Origin: Alectoria sarmentosa
Taxonomy: Eukaryota > Ascomycota > Lecanoromycetes > Lecanorales > Parmeliaceae
DNA: 64,000 nt
Reading direction: 5' to 3'
Assembly: GCA_009733775.1 (NCBI GenBank)
Contig: WOGZ01000120.1
Coordinates: 1 to 64,000 of the forward strand
The notes beneath the pieces are model-generated. The model worked only from the letters and a program-made list of their open reading frames with translations. It was not told where the DNA came from and did not search any database. The translations under genes and the position numbers were made by a program. Below, piece after piece: positions 1 through 11,472 of the stretch (position 1 is its first letter; every line of letters begins with the position of its first letter).

Positions 1-151
1 AATGTATGTGGTGTGTTGCGACGAAAAGTGCCAAGACATTCCAATTGGTTTTGAAAACGCTAAATGAGTTTCACATTTTGAAAATAGGGCTGAATGACGG
101 CTACGACCAACTCTCGGTGTACTCATTCCGCACACCTATCTACTGCTTACT

Positions 152-923
152 ATGAAGGCACTATCTTCAACCTACCGCAGCCTTGCCAGGAGATATTTCA
201 CATCGAGGCCCCAGATACCCAGCACCAGCAGAGCTCGACTATTAAGCACGACAACTTCAAACCTGGCCAGGAACCGCATATACGATGCGTAAGTCCGTTG
301 CCCATCACTCTGTCGCTATCTCCTCTCCTTCGCTGCTAGACAATTACTCACAGTTTATGAGGATATCATAGGGTTCGTTCACCCTCGGAATTCGACGATT
401 TGATCCTTCTCTCTGCATCAAATCGCACGGCTTTGATCACTCTTTGGACTGCTTCTTGGTGCCCCTCATGCCGTATCGTGGCGCCTCTAATACGGCAACT
501 GATCGAGGAAGATGGAGTGGGGGAAGAAAGAGGAAGCGTGGGCTATGCCGAAATTGAATTCGATTCCCCTACTCTGGGAGACGTGACAGGGAGGTACGCT
601 CTTGAGCCCATCTCCTCCATCCAAGGGCGCAGTCTTTGTATGTACTGACCGAGAAATAGATATATGGTGTGTGATCGCTTAAAGGCCTCACCAAGGGTAA
701 CATGACAGATGACAGAGACATTAATGAGTGTGTATAGATTACGAGTATTCCAACCCTGTTGGCCTTCAGCAAACAGGAAGCGCAGCTACAAACGAGGCTT
801 ACCAGTGTCGCAGAAATGAAAGACAAGGATTTTCTGCGGCTGTGGATTGAGGACGAGGCCATGAGGGGAGAAAGTGGAGGGAGAGGGGGTGGGTTGTTTG
901 GAGGCCTTTTTGGGTTGAAGTAA
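152..923 (+). CDS. Mitochondrial thioredoxin-like protein
   Basis: Exon 1 (152-288) encodes a Ser/Thr/Arg-rich leader with almost no acidic residues, which looks like a mitochondrial targeting peptide. After a 289-371 intron, exon 2 continues in frame with a thioredoxin core: a hydrophobic strand, the active-site motif WCPSC, then an acidic FDSP stretch. The last exon (738-923) carries the SIPTLLAF segment, where the cis-proline loop is expected, and ends in a Gly/Phe-rich tail. The WCPSC pair would make it a disulfide reductase or isomerase in mitochondria; this is inferred from the fold. The last acceptor at 737 is forced by an upstream stop codon. I find no strong donor in the matching phase between 583 and 642, so that junction is unresolved and a small indel is possible. 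Confidence 0.7.
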
Positions 924-1214
924 GGAAAAAAGGATGTCGCAAGACCTTGAAAACTCGACGCTTTTTCCAGGCCCTGTATACTCAAAGGTAAGGTTCTCGG
1001 AATGCTCTCATAGCCTTAGAAAAAGCGTACCTTCTGTCAAAGAGCAGAATCGTTTACAAACGTGGAGGCAGAGTGTTCTTGGTACTACTGCTTATGCGAG
1101 TGGCTTTCCGCAGCCCGCCAAAGGTATGATCTGAGTCTGGCTGACCCTGGAACACTCTACCACGTTTGATCTTAGAGAAGTGAAATAAAGAGGACCTGTA
1201 TGCTACTCTTTCAA

Positions 1215-2398
1215 ATGTCTTTACCTTTATACACTTTGCGCCTTGCTGGCCTTTTCGTTGCTTTGTCGTGCATGTCAGGCTCTACACTGGAGATGGCAGC
1301 TAGTTCATCAGTCGCAGCTGGTCCATATCACAAGCTTCCTGACGGTGTAGAATGTGCGCCAGAGCATGGAGAGAATCTTAACACACATGCTTGCTACAAG
1401 TTTGCAGACCATGCCAGATGGCCGTGGATTTTCGCAATTGGGTACGTTTTTGGGAGTTCAGATTTATACTTTCGAATCAGTCTTGGGTCTTGAGCCATGT
1501 CTTGGGAGTTTGGATTTTATTTCGCCAAAGGCTCCACATTCTCCCTTGACTACTGACGGCGGAAATGTAATCGCTCAAGTGTCGCAAAAGAGCTATCATG
1601 GCCAAGAAGCTCTTATTACTCCGATCTGCTACCATGATAACACAAGTAAGGCTTTGAACCGTCCAACCCTCGATCGAGATATTACTCTCTCAGGCAGTGA
1701 TCATTGCTGAGCAAAAAACGGTTAATGAGACATTCTCAAAGCACATCCATCCGAGGCTTCATGCGTCAGCATCGTAGACTTGGCAGGTCGATCCAGCACC
1801 GAAGATAACGTCTATATTAGAAAGAGGTGCACTATCTTTCAGCACGTCTTGGTCCTTCAATACTGACTGAAGCCTGAAACGCAGTTAAGTACCATGAGAG
1901 AGTTGCTGGGTAAAGTAAACGCGAGTTGCATCATCGATAAATTTGGACCGAATGAATCCGTCACATACAGTATAAACTCAAAAATACCATTGGCTGGGAT
2001 TTCCAAGTACGAGAAGGTCCCTGCTGGCTACAACCCAAGCCCCTTGTTTTGACTGTGCAGGTTTCTCCGAGGCAAGGCAGAGGGCGACCTGGCGATACAG
2101 ATCCTCAAATCAACAAAGCGGTACGAAATGGCTTGCTTGAATTGATACCAATGGTCGTGTTCAAGGCGAACCTTGCCAAAGTGTTCGTGATAGTCAATGC
2201 ACTCAAAGAAACTTACAAGCGCATGAGGATCGGAGGAACTCAAACCTGCTAACCTGTCAACAGCACCGATGTTGCATCGGCCACCATGGCTCGCTCGCAA
2301 ACAGCACCAGCAGCAACGGAAGCCTCCTTCTCATAAGCAATGAAACAGCAATTGTTGCCAGTCTTCTTCCGGTTGCAATAGACCCAGACATTACTACG
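1215..2398 (+). CDS. Doubtful multi-exon secreted protein, unrecognised
   Basis: A start at 1215 gives a hydrophobic leader typical of a secretory signal peptide, open to about 1490. A second overlapping frame stays open from 1354 to about 1644, ending at a donor-like GTAAGG with an acceptor near 1693. Another stretch (1894-2011) reads as plausible protein. It can join, through a GTACGA donor and a clear branch/acceptor at 2059, to a segment beginning FLRGKAEGDLAIQIL. A further Ser/Asn-rich open stretch ends near 2398. The pieces lie on one strand and alternate with intron-like signals, but no complete model closes and the first two pieces cannot be joined by an intron. It may be a decayed gene. 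I do not recognise the family. Confidence 0.25.
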
Positions 2399-2654
2399 TG
2401 AGAGCAATGCATTCAATGGTCAAGGAAATAGAAGAGACTGCTTGACGTGAACTTCCTCTTGGTAAAACGTGATGCGGCCAACGTTTAAATAAGGAATGCT
2501 TCTATGTTCTGAATGATCAAGATATTTACATAACAAAGTAGGATCCTTGTTGGGCTGAGATGAACGCCGTCCATGCAAGTGCGTGGTCCATGTAAATGCC
2601 AAACAACCCGAAGCCGTCATATGCAACTGTCAAAGTCAAATCAAAATCCAATCC

Positions 2655-3674
2655 TCATGGCGCTGTGCTAATACCAGCCTCCTCTTGGACCCTTTTCACC
2701 ACCCCTTGCAGAGCCGCACAAGCTGGACTGTCGGGGAAGTTGTCAAAAAAGCTCTCCCCATAATCACATGCCATACCGATCCTGGGATCTAAAGGGACTG
2801 CCCCAAGGAAGGGAATGCCCGTCTCTTTTGCCAGCTTCCTTGCCCCACCAGTCGTAGCTTTGAATATCTGATTCTGGTGTTTGCAGCTCGGACACACGAA
2901 GCCCGACATATTCTCAACGATACCCAGTACTTTAATACCTGCCTTCCTGCAGAAGTCGATCTCTTTCCGTACATCCAGCAGGCTGATCTCCTGCGGCGTC
3001 GTCACCACAACGGCGCCATCGACTCCGGATTCCTTCAAATAGGAATTGACACTTAGATGCTCGTCGCTCGTTCCAGGGGGAGTATCAACAAGCAGGTAGT
3101 CCATTTCGCCCCATTCGACATCCTTTAAGAATTGCTTGATCAATCCATTCTTCTTTGGACCTCGCCATATCACGGCGTTATCTCTCGATGGCAACATAAA
3201 TTGTATACTCATCACTCCCAAGTTGTCCGTCACCCACACAGGACTCCATCCAGCATTACTGACATGAATGGTCTCAGCCTCTACACCCATCATTTTCGGT
3301 ATACTGGGTCCACAGATATCCGTATCCATTATACCGACCATATTGCCTTCATCTGCAGCGAAAGCGTGGGCCAGCATTGTCGTGAATGTAGATTTCCCCA
3401 CCCCGCCCTTGCCACTGAGAACCAAGATTTTGTGTTTGATGCCGGAGAGACGGGAGGTGATGAGAGGGATGTCAGAGTCAGGGCCCATGGGGGTAGAAGC
3501 GCAGATACTTTGGTTGGGACAGCCTGCGCAGGCATCACCTTGGCCTGCGAGGTTGGACTCTGGGCCTGGGCAATGTTCTGGTTCCGGGGCGATGAGGGAG
3601 GGGTGGTTCTTCAGTGGGGCGGAAAGATCGACTTGGACAGGCTCTTCCACCGTGGTGGTTGTGGTTGAAGACAT
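2655..3674 (-). CDS. NBP35: Cytosolic Fe-S cluster assembly P-loop ATPase NBP35
   Basis: Intron-less, 339 residues from the ATG at 3674. A further in-frame ATG 20 codons upstream is less likely because family members start just before the Thr-rich leader. The N-terminal four-cysteine ferredoxin-like motif is present (C35, C49, C52, C58). It is followed by the deviant Walker A GKGGVGKST (about 88-96), a Walker B-like DTPPG region, and the C-terminal CPSC pair (C261, C264) that coordinates the bridging cluster between subunits. The family is the scaffold ATPase of the CIA pathway, which with CFD1 assembles 4Fe-4S clusters for cytosolic and nuclear proteins. All key residues are intact. It is transcribed divergently from CHO2 with about 770 bp between the two starts. 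Confidence 0.95.
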   Translation of the reverse strand: MSSTTTTTVEEPVQVDLSAPLKNHPSLIAPEPEHCPGPESNLAGQGDACAGCPNQSICASTPMGPDSDIPLITSRLSGIKHKILVLSGKGGVGKSTFTTMLAHAFAADEGNMVGIMDTDICGPSIPKMMGVEAETIHVSNAGWSPVWVTDNLGVMSIQFMLPSRDNAVIWRGPKKNGLIKQFLKDVEWGEMDYLLVDTPPGTSDEHLSVNSYLKESGVDGAVVVTTPQEISLLDVRKEIDFCRKAGIKVLGIVENMSGFVCPSCKHQNQIFKATTGGARKLAKETGIPFLGAVPLDPRIGMACDYGESFFDNFPDSPACAALQGVVKRVQEEAGISTAP

Positions 3675-4442
3675 AACCCGCGGATTATATGACTTATAAT
3701 ATGTTGTCAAGGTGCATGGCCATGATGATAACAATAATGTTTGTTTGTCTCGCGCTCTCTCTCAAAGATCTTGGTGAAGATTGAAGAGCAAGTCGGGATT
3801 TGTAAGGCTGCAGAGGCGGAAGTGTAACCGCTACCGACGGCGGACTCCTCCTATCAGAAGAAACCCGTCGAGATTAAATTACTAGCACTGTACATATATG
3901 TGGTGGTGGCAAAAGATATCTCTAGGTAGAGTATGTGATAAGCATCGACATGTAGCTGATAAGTACGTAGTCTCCTCTTCTGACTTCTCCTGACTCGCTC
4001 TCTTCCCTTTTTCTCTCTCATCGCAATACCCAGATCATACTCCCTAACAGCTCCATGAGTTGTGCTCGAGCCCCCACATCCTCTCGGAATATTGGTTCCT
4101 GTAGCCCAATAAAAGAAGCGAACGTCATGCCTTTAACATTGCCCCCACCATTTTCGCCCAAAACCCTGCAGCGCCGTCGAATTATTCAACATGCAGATGG
4201 CTTCAACACGCCAATTGCATACCAACGCCCCCCTTCTTCGTCTCCGTCTACATCTCGATGAATTTGGACGCTGCTCTCGTGACCATCCTTAGCCCTTTTT
4301 ACCCAGTCTTTTTTTCTTTCTCTCAAGCTTTGAGCATCGGAAACCCTGTCCGAAATTGATTCGAAATACAGTGCTACCTTTCCAGGAAATCATATCGGTC
4401 TACCTCAACGTGGATCATCTACAGCATAGAAGCATATCAGGA
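3675..4442. other. Divergent NBP35/CHO2 intergenic region
   Basis: This region must hold the promoters and 5' leaders of both flanking genes. It has pyrimidine-rich runs (about 3990-4025 and 4300-4325), as is common before fungal start sites. Short ORFs here (for example one starting at 4055) have no protein-like features. No recognisable operator was found. Confidence 0.5.
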
Positions 4443-7400
4443 ATGCCTGAGGTTGAGCTGATGGACGGAAATGGCCTGCGAGAACGAAGGCCAAAGATGC
4501 CAGACAACGACTGTAACGATGACATGCATTTGCATTCGGAAGAAAGAAAAAACGAGAAAACATTCGGTAGAACTCCAGATGGAACAGGCAAGTCAATTGT
4601 AAAGTGTTGTGTTTCCGGGCGTCTTGAGCTTGTTAGTGGCTTTGTAACAGGAAAGGCCAGCCAGAACGAGGGCGGAGTCCAGAATCTGCGTTTCCTTGAA
4701 AATGAGTTCACCACGGCTGACATCGCACTGCAATAGTATTCACTGTCCCTCAGACGCATGATATGGTATCCCAGCTGCTGTCGCCAAGCCAGCCAAAAAA
4801 CATCTCGGACCTCGTGGTCCTTGCTGTTTTGGGCATACACATTGCAACGCTTTTTCTCCTACCGGTCCCTCTGCGAATACCAGTCTTTGCGGTCGTCTTC
4901 CTCTTTTGGCGAGCATGCTACAATGTTGGCATAGGCCATCTGCTACATATTCAATCGCGCCACCTGAGGTTGGTAGCATGGGCGAAGAGAACGAAGATTT
5001 TTGCCGATCCCAAGTCTGGCGGAAATCCACACCCAATGCTGTACCGTATATTGAAGCGGGAGATGGAAACCAAGATACCTCATGATTACAAGTTCGAGGA
5101 TGCGCCCATCGAGTATAATACTTGGCTTGTCTTTCGGCGTGTGGTCGACCTCATCTTGATGTGTGACTTCGTGTCGTATGTCCTGTTTGCCATTGCATGT
5201 GGTGGTCGACCTGCTGACGAAGGTATGGCACTGACCATCGTACGCTGGGCTACTGGCTGGGGGTTATTTGGCTTCAATCTTTGGGTCAAGCTTGACGCTC
5301 ATCGAGTCGTCAAAGACTATGCCTGGTACTGGGGAGACTTTTTCTATCTCATAGATCAGGAGTTAACATTCGATGGTGTCTTCGAGATGGCTCCTCATCC
5401 CATGTACTCAGTCGGATATGCTGGCTACTACGGTATTTCACTCATGGCGGCTAGCTACAAAGTCCTCTTCATATCCATCGTTGCCCATGCTGCTCAGTTC
5501 GCATTCCTAGTATGGGTAGAAAATCCTCATATTGAGAAGACATACAATTCTCCACCGCCCAGGAGACTCCACTCTGAACCGCAGCTGGAGACTGAGCATG
5601 ATGAGAGTCAATCCGCAGACGCTGATCACGTCTACAATGCACCACCGCTAGCCTCGGCGAACCAGCCCTCGCCGGTGCACAACCTCATCGGGCTCAAAAA
5701 CATTGATCTACACCGAGTTACCGATACCTCGGTCATTCTTCTGCAGATGTACGTTTTCGCCTTGGTGGTCTTGACGCCATCAACTCCATTCTACCAAGGA
5801 GTATTTGTCATCAATGCAGCACTGTGGCGCCTGTGGTACTCGATGGGTGTGGGATACCTTCTCAACCGACAGTCTTCCAAGAAAAGATGGACACGCCATT
5901 TCCTCAAATATGGTGAGAGCACCGAAGAGGCCTGGCGCCAATGGAAAGGAATATATCATCTTTCCATGACATTGTGTTACGCGAGCTTCGTAGCAGCATC
6001 GTGGAAGATGTACTCGCTCCCGCAAGATTGGGAGCATGGGCTTGTCCTTCTGAAGCATGTGGTGGGTATGAGTTTGGTGGCTTTACAAATCTGGACAGCA
6101 ATCAGTATATACGATTCTCTGGGCGAATTTGGCTGGTTCTTTGGAGATTTCTTCTTCGACCATTCTCCCAAATTGACATACAGTGGCATATACCGCTTTC
6201 TCAATAATCCAGAACGAGTAATAGGACTCGCAGGTGTTTGGGGTGCTGCGCTGATCACCAGGAGCAGCGCAATCTTCTTCCTGGCGTTGCTCAGCCATGT
6301 CCTTACCCTTGCGTTCATCCAGCTTGTCGAGCGGCCACACATGCAAAAGCTGTATGGTCAGAGCCTGCGGCGGGAATCCGGTCTGGTCAAGAGCCTCAAG
6401 CGATCGCTCCCCCCCCACCTGTTCCAGTGGCGAGGCAGTGTCGACAAGATGCTGGAAGGCACAATCGATTCATTCGAAGATTTTATCGATGCTGCACGTC
6501 CAAAGATTGCAGCAGGTGTGAGCATTTTCGTGAAAGACTCAACAGCTTTACTCAAACATCCCACGCGCATCAGCATCACGAGGGTAGCGCCAGATCTCGC
6601 TGGCTATGACCCAAAGGAATACTCGTTGGAGGTCGAAGGCACGCCGTCAAAATCCGCTACAACGTACATGAGCGGAAGTCAGAGTCAGGTAAGACCGGAG
6701 CAGCGTTCGTCGTTTAAGACTTTGAGCTTTGAATATGGTGCACCAATCAAAGTGCGATGGACGGCGCCCTTAAATCACAGCAAGAAGGACTGGATCGGCC
6801 TGTACATGGTTGCAGACCACGCTTCGCGGGATTCTACTCGGGTCTCTTCCCAAGGGCGATGGGTGGCGACGAATAAAGACCAATTCGGTTCCATCATCTC
6901 AGATCGCGGCATCCTCGTTAGCGATATCCGAGTATCGGGTGCCGGACGTACAGATGGGGAGACTAAAGATTATCTTTCCGGCGAGATGGAGTTCTCAGGG
7001 GACAAGCTGTGGTGGACAACAGGAGTCTTCGAGTTCAGGTTTCATCACAACGGAAAGCACAACGTTATGGCCATTTCAATACCTTTTGAGACTAGGATCA
7101 ACAAATTCGATAAGGACGACGTCGAGGTTGATGCAAATGGATCGATCCGCGGTGCTGTGGAAGACGCTTTGTTACAGCTTATAAGGAATTGCCTTGACAG
7201 AGATCCGGACATTGCCCCTTCTCATGTGGACGAGTCTTTCGGCGGTCAGGTAGAGAGGGATGGGAAATTTGTAAAGAGAGTGGTCTTTGCGGTGCATCAA
7301 ATGTGAGTCGCTCTCGGTTCTCGATAAATGCTGCAAGCCAAACACTTATCAACACATAGGTTCGGTATAGAATTTGCGCCAGAGGTTGTCCAAGCTGACG

Positions 7401-7575
7401 GTAACGTCCGCAATCTGTCGTGGCGAGTCTGCAACGCCAAAAAAGTTTTGGTCAGTATCCCATAGGACTTTGCCCCGCTTTTGCCTCATACGTACTTGGC
7501 TGACGATAAATGGATCAGGAACCTTACATGTCGCTATCTCGTGGCAAAAGCACGCCCACAGAGTCAAGGTATTAG
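4443..7575 (+). CDS. CHO2: Phosphatidylethanolamine N-methyltransferase Cho2
   Basis: Four exons: 4443-4587, 4737-7302, 7360-7450 and 7519-7575, giving 952 residues, the usual length for the family. The N-terminal block KTFGRTPDGT continues across intron 1 into VFTVPQTHDMVSQLLSP, as in Cho2 of other fungi. The body holds two tandem methyltransferase/membrane units with repeated W-F-G-D-F-F motifs, many membrane segments, and a soluble C-terminal domain ending in an Arg/Ser/Thr-rich tail. The enzyme performs the first SAM-dependent methylation of phosphatidylethanolamine to the monomethyl form in the ER, toward phosphatidylcholine. Intron 1 starts with GC (AG|GCAAGT), because only that donor keeps the phase. 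The start could also be the ATG at 4461. Confidence 0.95.
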
Positions 7576-8190
7576 TCTTGCAGCCCTTGTCGCCTTTGAA
7601 TCCGTTGATGGTCTGGTGTCAAGAGCGAAAGTTGGTACCAAAAGGTAGGACACCGAAAGTGGCTAGTCCATTGAGTATATACCTTCATCAAGATTCATCG
7701 TACATACCCATCACAGCTTGTTAATCAAGGTCTCAGCTACCGGCGTTCAAAAAAAACATGATGAAAATATCCGTACCCTGTCTGCTTTGCGATCAAATTA
7801 CTCGTGCCACACACTTGTTAGCTCCGGGGTTGCTAAGAAAGAGACCGTTGCGCAAAAGATTTCCCCCTTCAATAGAAAGATCTGCGCTCTGCATGCAAGT
7901 AATGCAGCCTTGGATGCAGGGTGTGTGCATCGCTGCGTCAGACCTCGGGACTCAAAAGACAGATATCATTTGCATTGGTTCATTCTTACAAAGCACAACG
8001 ACAGCTATAATGAACCGAGGTACATCACAGTGAGCGTTGGAGGACAACCTACTTCTTTTTGTATGCGTGACCTCTTGGATCAAGCAATTGCCAAAATGTC
8101 TTATCAAGCTCATCCAGGGAATAGTTTCTAGACTCTGCTCCCACCGATTCATGTTCACGTTGCAAATAAAAGACAGCTCAAGTCATCACT
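7576..8190. other. Intergenic, CHO2 to chitinase
   Basis: A plus-strand frame open to 8131 ends with a protein-like stretch around 7950-8100 (RDSKDRYHLHWFILTK and following). It has no ATG of its own in a good context and no family that I recognise. I treat it as an unproven remnant or chance ORF. Nothing else is visible. Confidence 0.3.
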
Positions 8191-9583
8191 ATGGATCCTA
8201 GAGCGCCGTCGGATACTCCGTACAATACAGGCTACAAAAGCTGCGTGTACTTTGTCAACAAGGTTCGTGTCCTGATTATGAACCTCTTTCATGACCTAAT
8301 CCCACCACTTAGGGGATATACAAGAAGAATTTCCATCCGACAGACATTGCGGTTGAGAAATTTACCCATATCTTCTATGCGTTCTTCAAGCCGAATGCCA
8401 ATGGCATAGTGTCTGTCCCACCGTGACGGAAAATGGGGGCCCCGTGTTACTGGTATTCGTGCTGACCTTCCTCAGCTCGTCCGTTGACCCATTCGCTGAT
8501 TTCGAGAAGCGTTATCCTGACGACTTATCGGATGAAGACGGAGGCTCCAAGTTACATGGCTGTGTCATGCAATTTTCGAAGCTTAAAAGAAGACACAGAC
8601 ATCTTAAAGTTGTGCTCGCGATTGGTGGACCGGGAGAAATGGTCGCCGCCAACTTCGTTGACCTGTCGGCTTCCTCGGCAGGTAGAAAAAAATTCGTGGA
8701 GAGCTCCCTCGCTATCATCAAGGACTGCGGATTTGATGGGTTGGACATCCATTGGGAATGGCCTAAGAATGTTTCAGAGTCCTGCAACTACACAACTCTC
8801 CTCGGTGAACTTCGAAGCGCCTTGGATGAATGTGCATTTGATCAAGGGTCCAAGCCGCTATCTCTTTCGGTTGCGTGTCCCGTGGGAACAGAACAGTACA
8901 ACGTATTAGATCTTGAAGGAATGGATCGGCACCTTGATTTCTGGAACCTAATCGCCTACGACTACGCAGGCGATTCAATCTCAGAAGTGACAGCGCACCA
9001 AACGAATATCTTTACCGGTCGTAACAGCCTAATTACACCCTACAATCCTGCCCAAGCAGTATCGGACCTCTTAGATCATGACATTGAACCGGTGAAGATA
9101 ATCCTTGGCTGCCCCCTCTACGGCCGCGGTTTCGCCAATACTGACGGTCTTGGCAAATCATTCGCTGGATGTCCTGCGGGAGATTTCTACGCAGGTGTGC
9201 GGGACTACAAAAGCCTGCCCCTGCCAGGTGCGGATGTCATTTTTGATCCAGCGGCCAATGCCGCTTACAGTTATGACGACGAGAAGAAAGAGTTGTTCAG
9301 TTATGACAATCCAGCATCCCTCGCGATGAAGTCAAATTTCATTCAGAGCCAGCAACTGGGAGGAGCAGCGTTCTGGGAGGCGTCTGGTGATCGACAAGAT
9401 GAGGGGAGTCTTACCACCTTGGTGAGTACCTGGCACACCACACGTCGTCTTAGCCTTCCTAACTACCTCGTATAGATGGCTCGTGCCCTGGGTGGAGACG
9501 ACTATGCAGGGTTGGATAGGTCCGAGAACACAATTAACTATCCTAGAACGAAATATGTCAACATCAGGAGTATAGAAGCTTAG
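8191..9583 (+). CDS. GH18 chitinase-like protein with altered catalytic motif
   Basis: Four exons (8191-8262, 8313-8422, 8476-9421, 9476-9583) give 411 residues. GH18 landmarks in order: THIFYAFF (strand 2), VVLAIGGPG (the SxGG position), DGLDIHWEW (the DxxDxDxE position), the FWNLIAYDYAG substrate strand, and GGAAFWEASGD with the conserved Trp near the C-terminus. The catalytic Glu is kept, but the third Asp of DxxDxDxE is His and the Ser of SxGG is Ala. There is no signal peptide, so it is probably intracellular. The family hydrolyses chitin with substrate assistance; losing that Asp usually cuts activity sharply, so this protein may be weak, inactive or chitin-binding only. The second intron (8423-8475) is the least certain join. 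Confidence 0.85.
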
Positions 9584-9926
9584 ACACTTAGGCTTCCGGG
9601 AAAGCACAGTCACTTCTCGCTCCGAGGTATTTGCTTAGTAGATTTTCGCACATGTAACAGTCGGTAGACCATGTAGTTTCGATGACACTCTTGACGCCAA
9701 GGCTCGCTTAGGAATATTGACTCGAACTCCCATTGACTCCGTCTCCATCCACTTTTTTTTCTATTTTGTTCGCTTGATCAGTAGCTGCACGTATTCTTCC
9801 AGGAAGCATACGAAGCTGGCACTGCCGAGAATAATTCCCCGCCAGCTTCGATACTGGACTCCTCGACTCTTCAAGCCCTGGGCAACTTTCCCCCGGAAGC
9901 CCGCGTTCTCATACCTTTCCTACTCG

Positions 9927-11267
9927 ATGTCGACCTCAAGATCCTTTCCTAAAGACCTCGTTGCATCTCTGCATTCCTCCTTCCCTTCTGCAATACCAGC
10001 TACTATCTCGGAAGTAGATCTATCTAGCCACATCTCCCAGCAGCTCTACCCTGACACCACTTACACGGATAATGAGAAGGTTGAGATATCACAATGGCTG
10101 ACTACATCATCTCGTCTTGCTGCACCCGGCGAGGACGAGGCAAAACATGCTGAACGTCTGGGCTCACTCAACATCCACCTCTCTTCTCGCACTACTTTAC
10201 TTGGCAGCAAGCCTTCAATAGCAGACGCAGCCATGTTTCACAAACTAGCTCCAGCAGTGAAGTCATGGAGCATCGAGGAACGGACCGGTGAACATGGCTT
10301 CCATCACATCGTACGTTACATTGATTTTGTGCAAAACGCCCCGTTATTTGGGCTGTCACTCTCAGCAGATGACAAGGTCAATATCGATGCTAGCGACGTA
10401 AATTTTATACACAAGCCTATAGATCACAAGGAGGATAAGGAGCGCAAAAAGAAAGACAAAGCTATAGCTGTAGCTGCTGCTGCGGACGGGCAGGCGCCGT
10501 TAGTGATTGGCAGAGGCAAAGGAAGTAAGGGAAAGGCGCAAGATCCAGAACTGCAATCCAAAGTAGCTACAGCTGATGGTGCCACGCCAAAATCCAGCAA
10601 GAAGGAGAAGAAAGAGAAAGCTCCCAAACCAGCCAAGCAACCGCCGAAAGAGACACCCCTCTCCCCACACCTAATTGACCTCCGCGTCGGCCACATTCTC
10701 AAGGCCATTCCGCATCCCAATGCGGATTCTCTCTACGTCTCTACTATCGCCTGCGGAGACCGTTCAGGCTCTGAAAACACCTCAGAACATGAAGGCCAGG
10801 TCGTACGTACTGTATGCTCTGGGCTGAACGGGCTGGTACCGTTGGAGGAAATGCAGGGGAGGAAGATCATAGCTGTTTGCAACCTCAAGCCTGTGACCAT
10901 GAGAGGCGTCAAGTCTGCTGCTATGGTCCTGGCCGCTTCACCGAGATTGAAGGAAGGCGAAGATGACGATCACAAAGGTCCAGTGGAGTTGGTTGCCCCC
11001 CCTGAAGGAGCGGCGGCTGGCGAGAGAGTGTGCTTTGAGGGGTGGGAAGGGGAGCCAGAAGGAGTACTGAATCCAAAAAAGAAGGTCTGGGAGAGCTTGC
11101 AGCCCGGGTTTACTACGACTGAGGAGCTAGAAGTGGGATTCGAGGCGGGTGGAGTGGAAGCCTTGAAAGATACAGATGGGGATAAGGGAAAGGGGGTCAT
11201 GCGATTGGTGACGAAGAGTGGAGGCAGGTGTACGGTGAAGAGTTTGAGAGGAGCAGTGGTGCGATAA
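9927..11267 (+). CDS. ARC1: tRNA-aminoacylation cofactor Arc1 (EMAP II-type)
   Basis: Intron-less, 446 residues from the ATG at 9927. The first about 150 residues look like the GST-like N-terminal domain (LLGSKPSIADAAMFHKL resembles the helical GST core). They are followed by a Lys/Ala-rich linker (about residues 170-245) typical of Arc1 tRNA contacts. The C-terminal half is an OB-fold tRNA-binding domain starting near LIDLRVGHILKAIPHPNADSLYV, with the VCNLKPVTMRGVKSAAMVL core. In yeast, Arc1 binds MetRS and GluRS and delivers tRNA to them in the cytosol; the role here is by family. The frame stays open without an ATG back to 9717 and encodes a basic, presequence-like stretch (see findings). 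Confidence 0.92.
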   Translation: MSTSRSFPKDLVASLHSSFPSAIPATISEVDLSSHISQQLYPDTTYTDNEKVEISQWLTTSSRLAAPGEDEAKHAERLGSLNIHLSSRTTLLGSKPSIADAAMFHKLAPAVKSWSIEERTGEHGFHHIVRYIDFVQNAPLFGLSLSADDKVNIDASDVNFIHKPIDHKEDKERKKKDKAIAVAAAADGQAPLVIGRGKGSKGKAQDPELQSKVATADGATPKSSKKEKKEKAPKPAKQPPKETPLSPHLIDLRVGHILKAIPHPNADSLYVSTIACGDRSGSENTSEHEGQVVRTVCSGLNGLVPLEEMQGRKIIAVCNLKPVTMRGVKSAAMVLAASPRLKEGEDDDHKGPVELVAPPEGAAAGERVCFEGWEGEPEGVLNPKKKVWESLQPGFTTTEELEVGFEAGGVEALKDTDGDKGKGVMRLVTKSGGRCTVKSLRGAVVR

Positions 11268-11472
11268 GGTCATGAAGCCATTAGACGTTGAAAATACCGA
11301 AAAAGGCTGCCCAATGCTCTAAAACGCCCTTGGGTCTCCGCGTCATCTGTGAAATTGCGTTTCGTCCATTGGACCACAAGCAATCCATCCCTCGTCTCCT
11401 TATCTGATGACCCCATCATCTTCCTTTCCACCACCCTAACTCTGATATACCTCCGGTGTCCCCATGCCTCCT

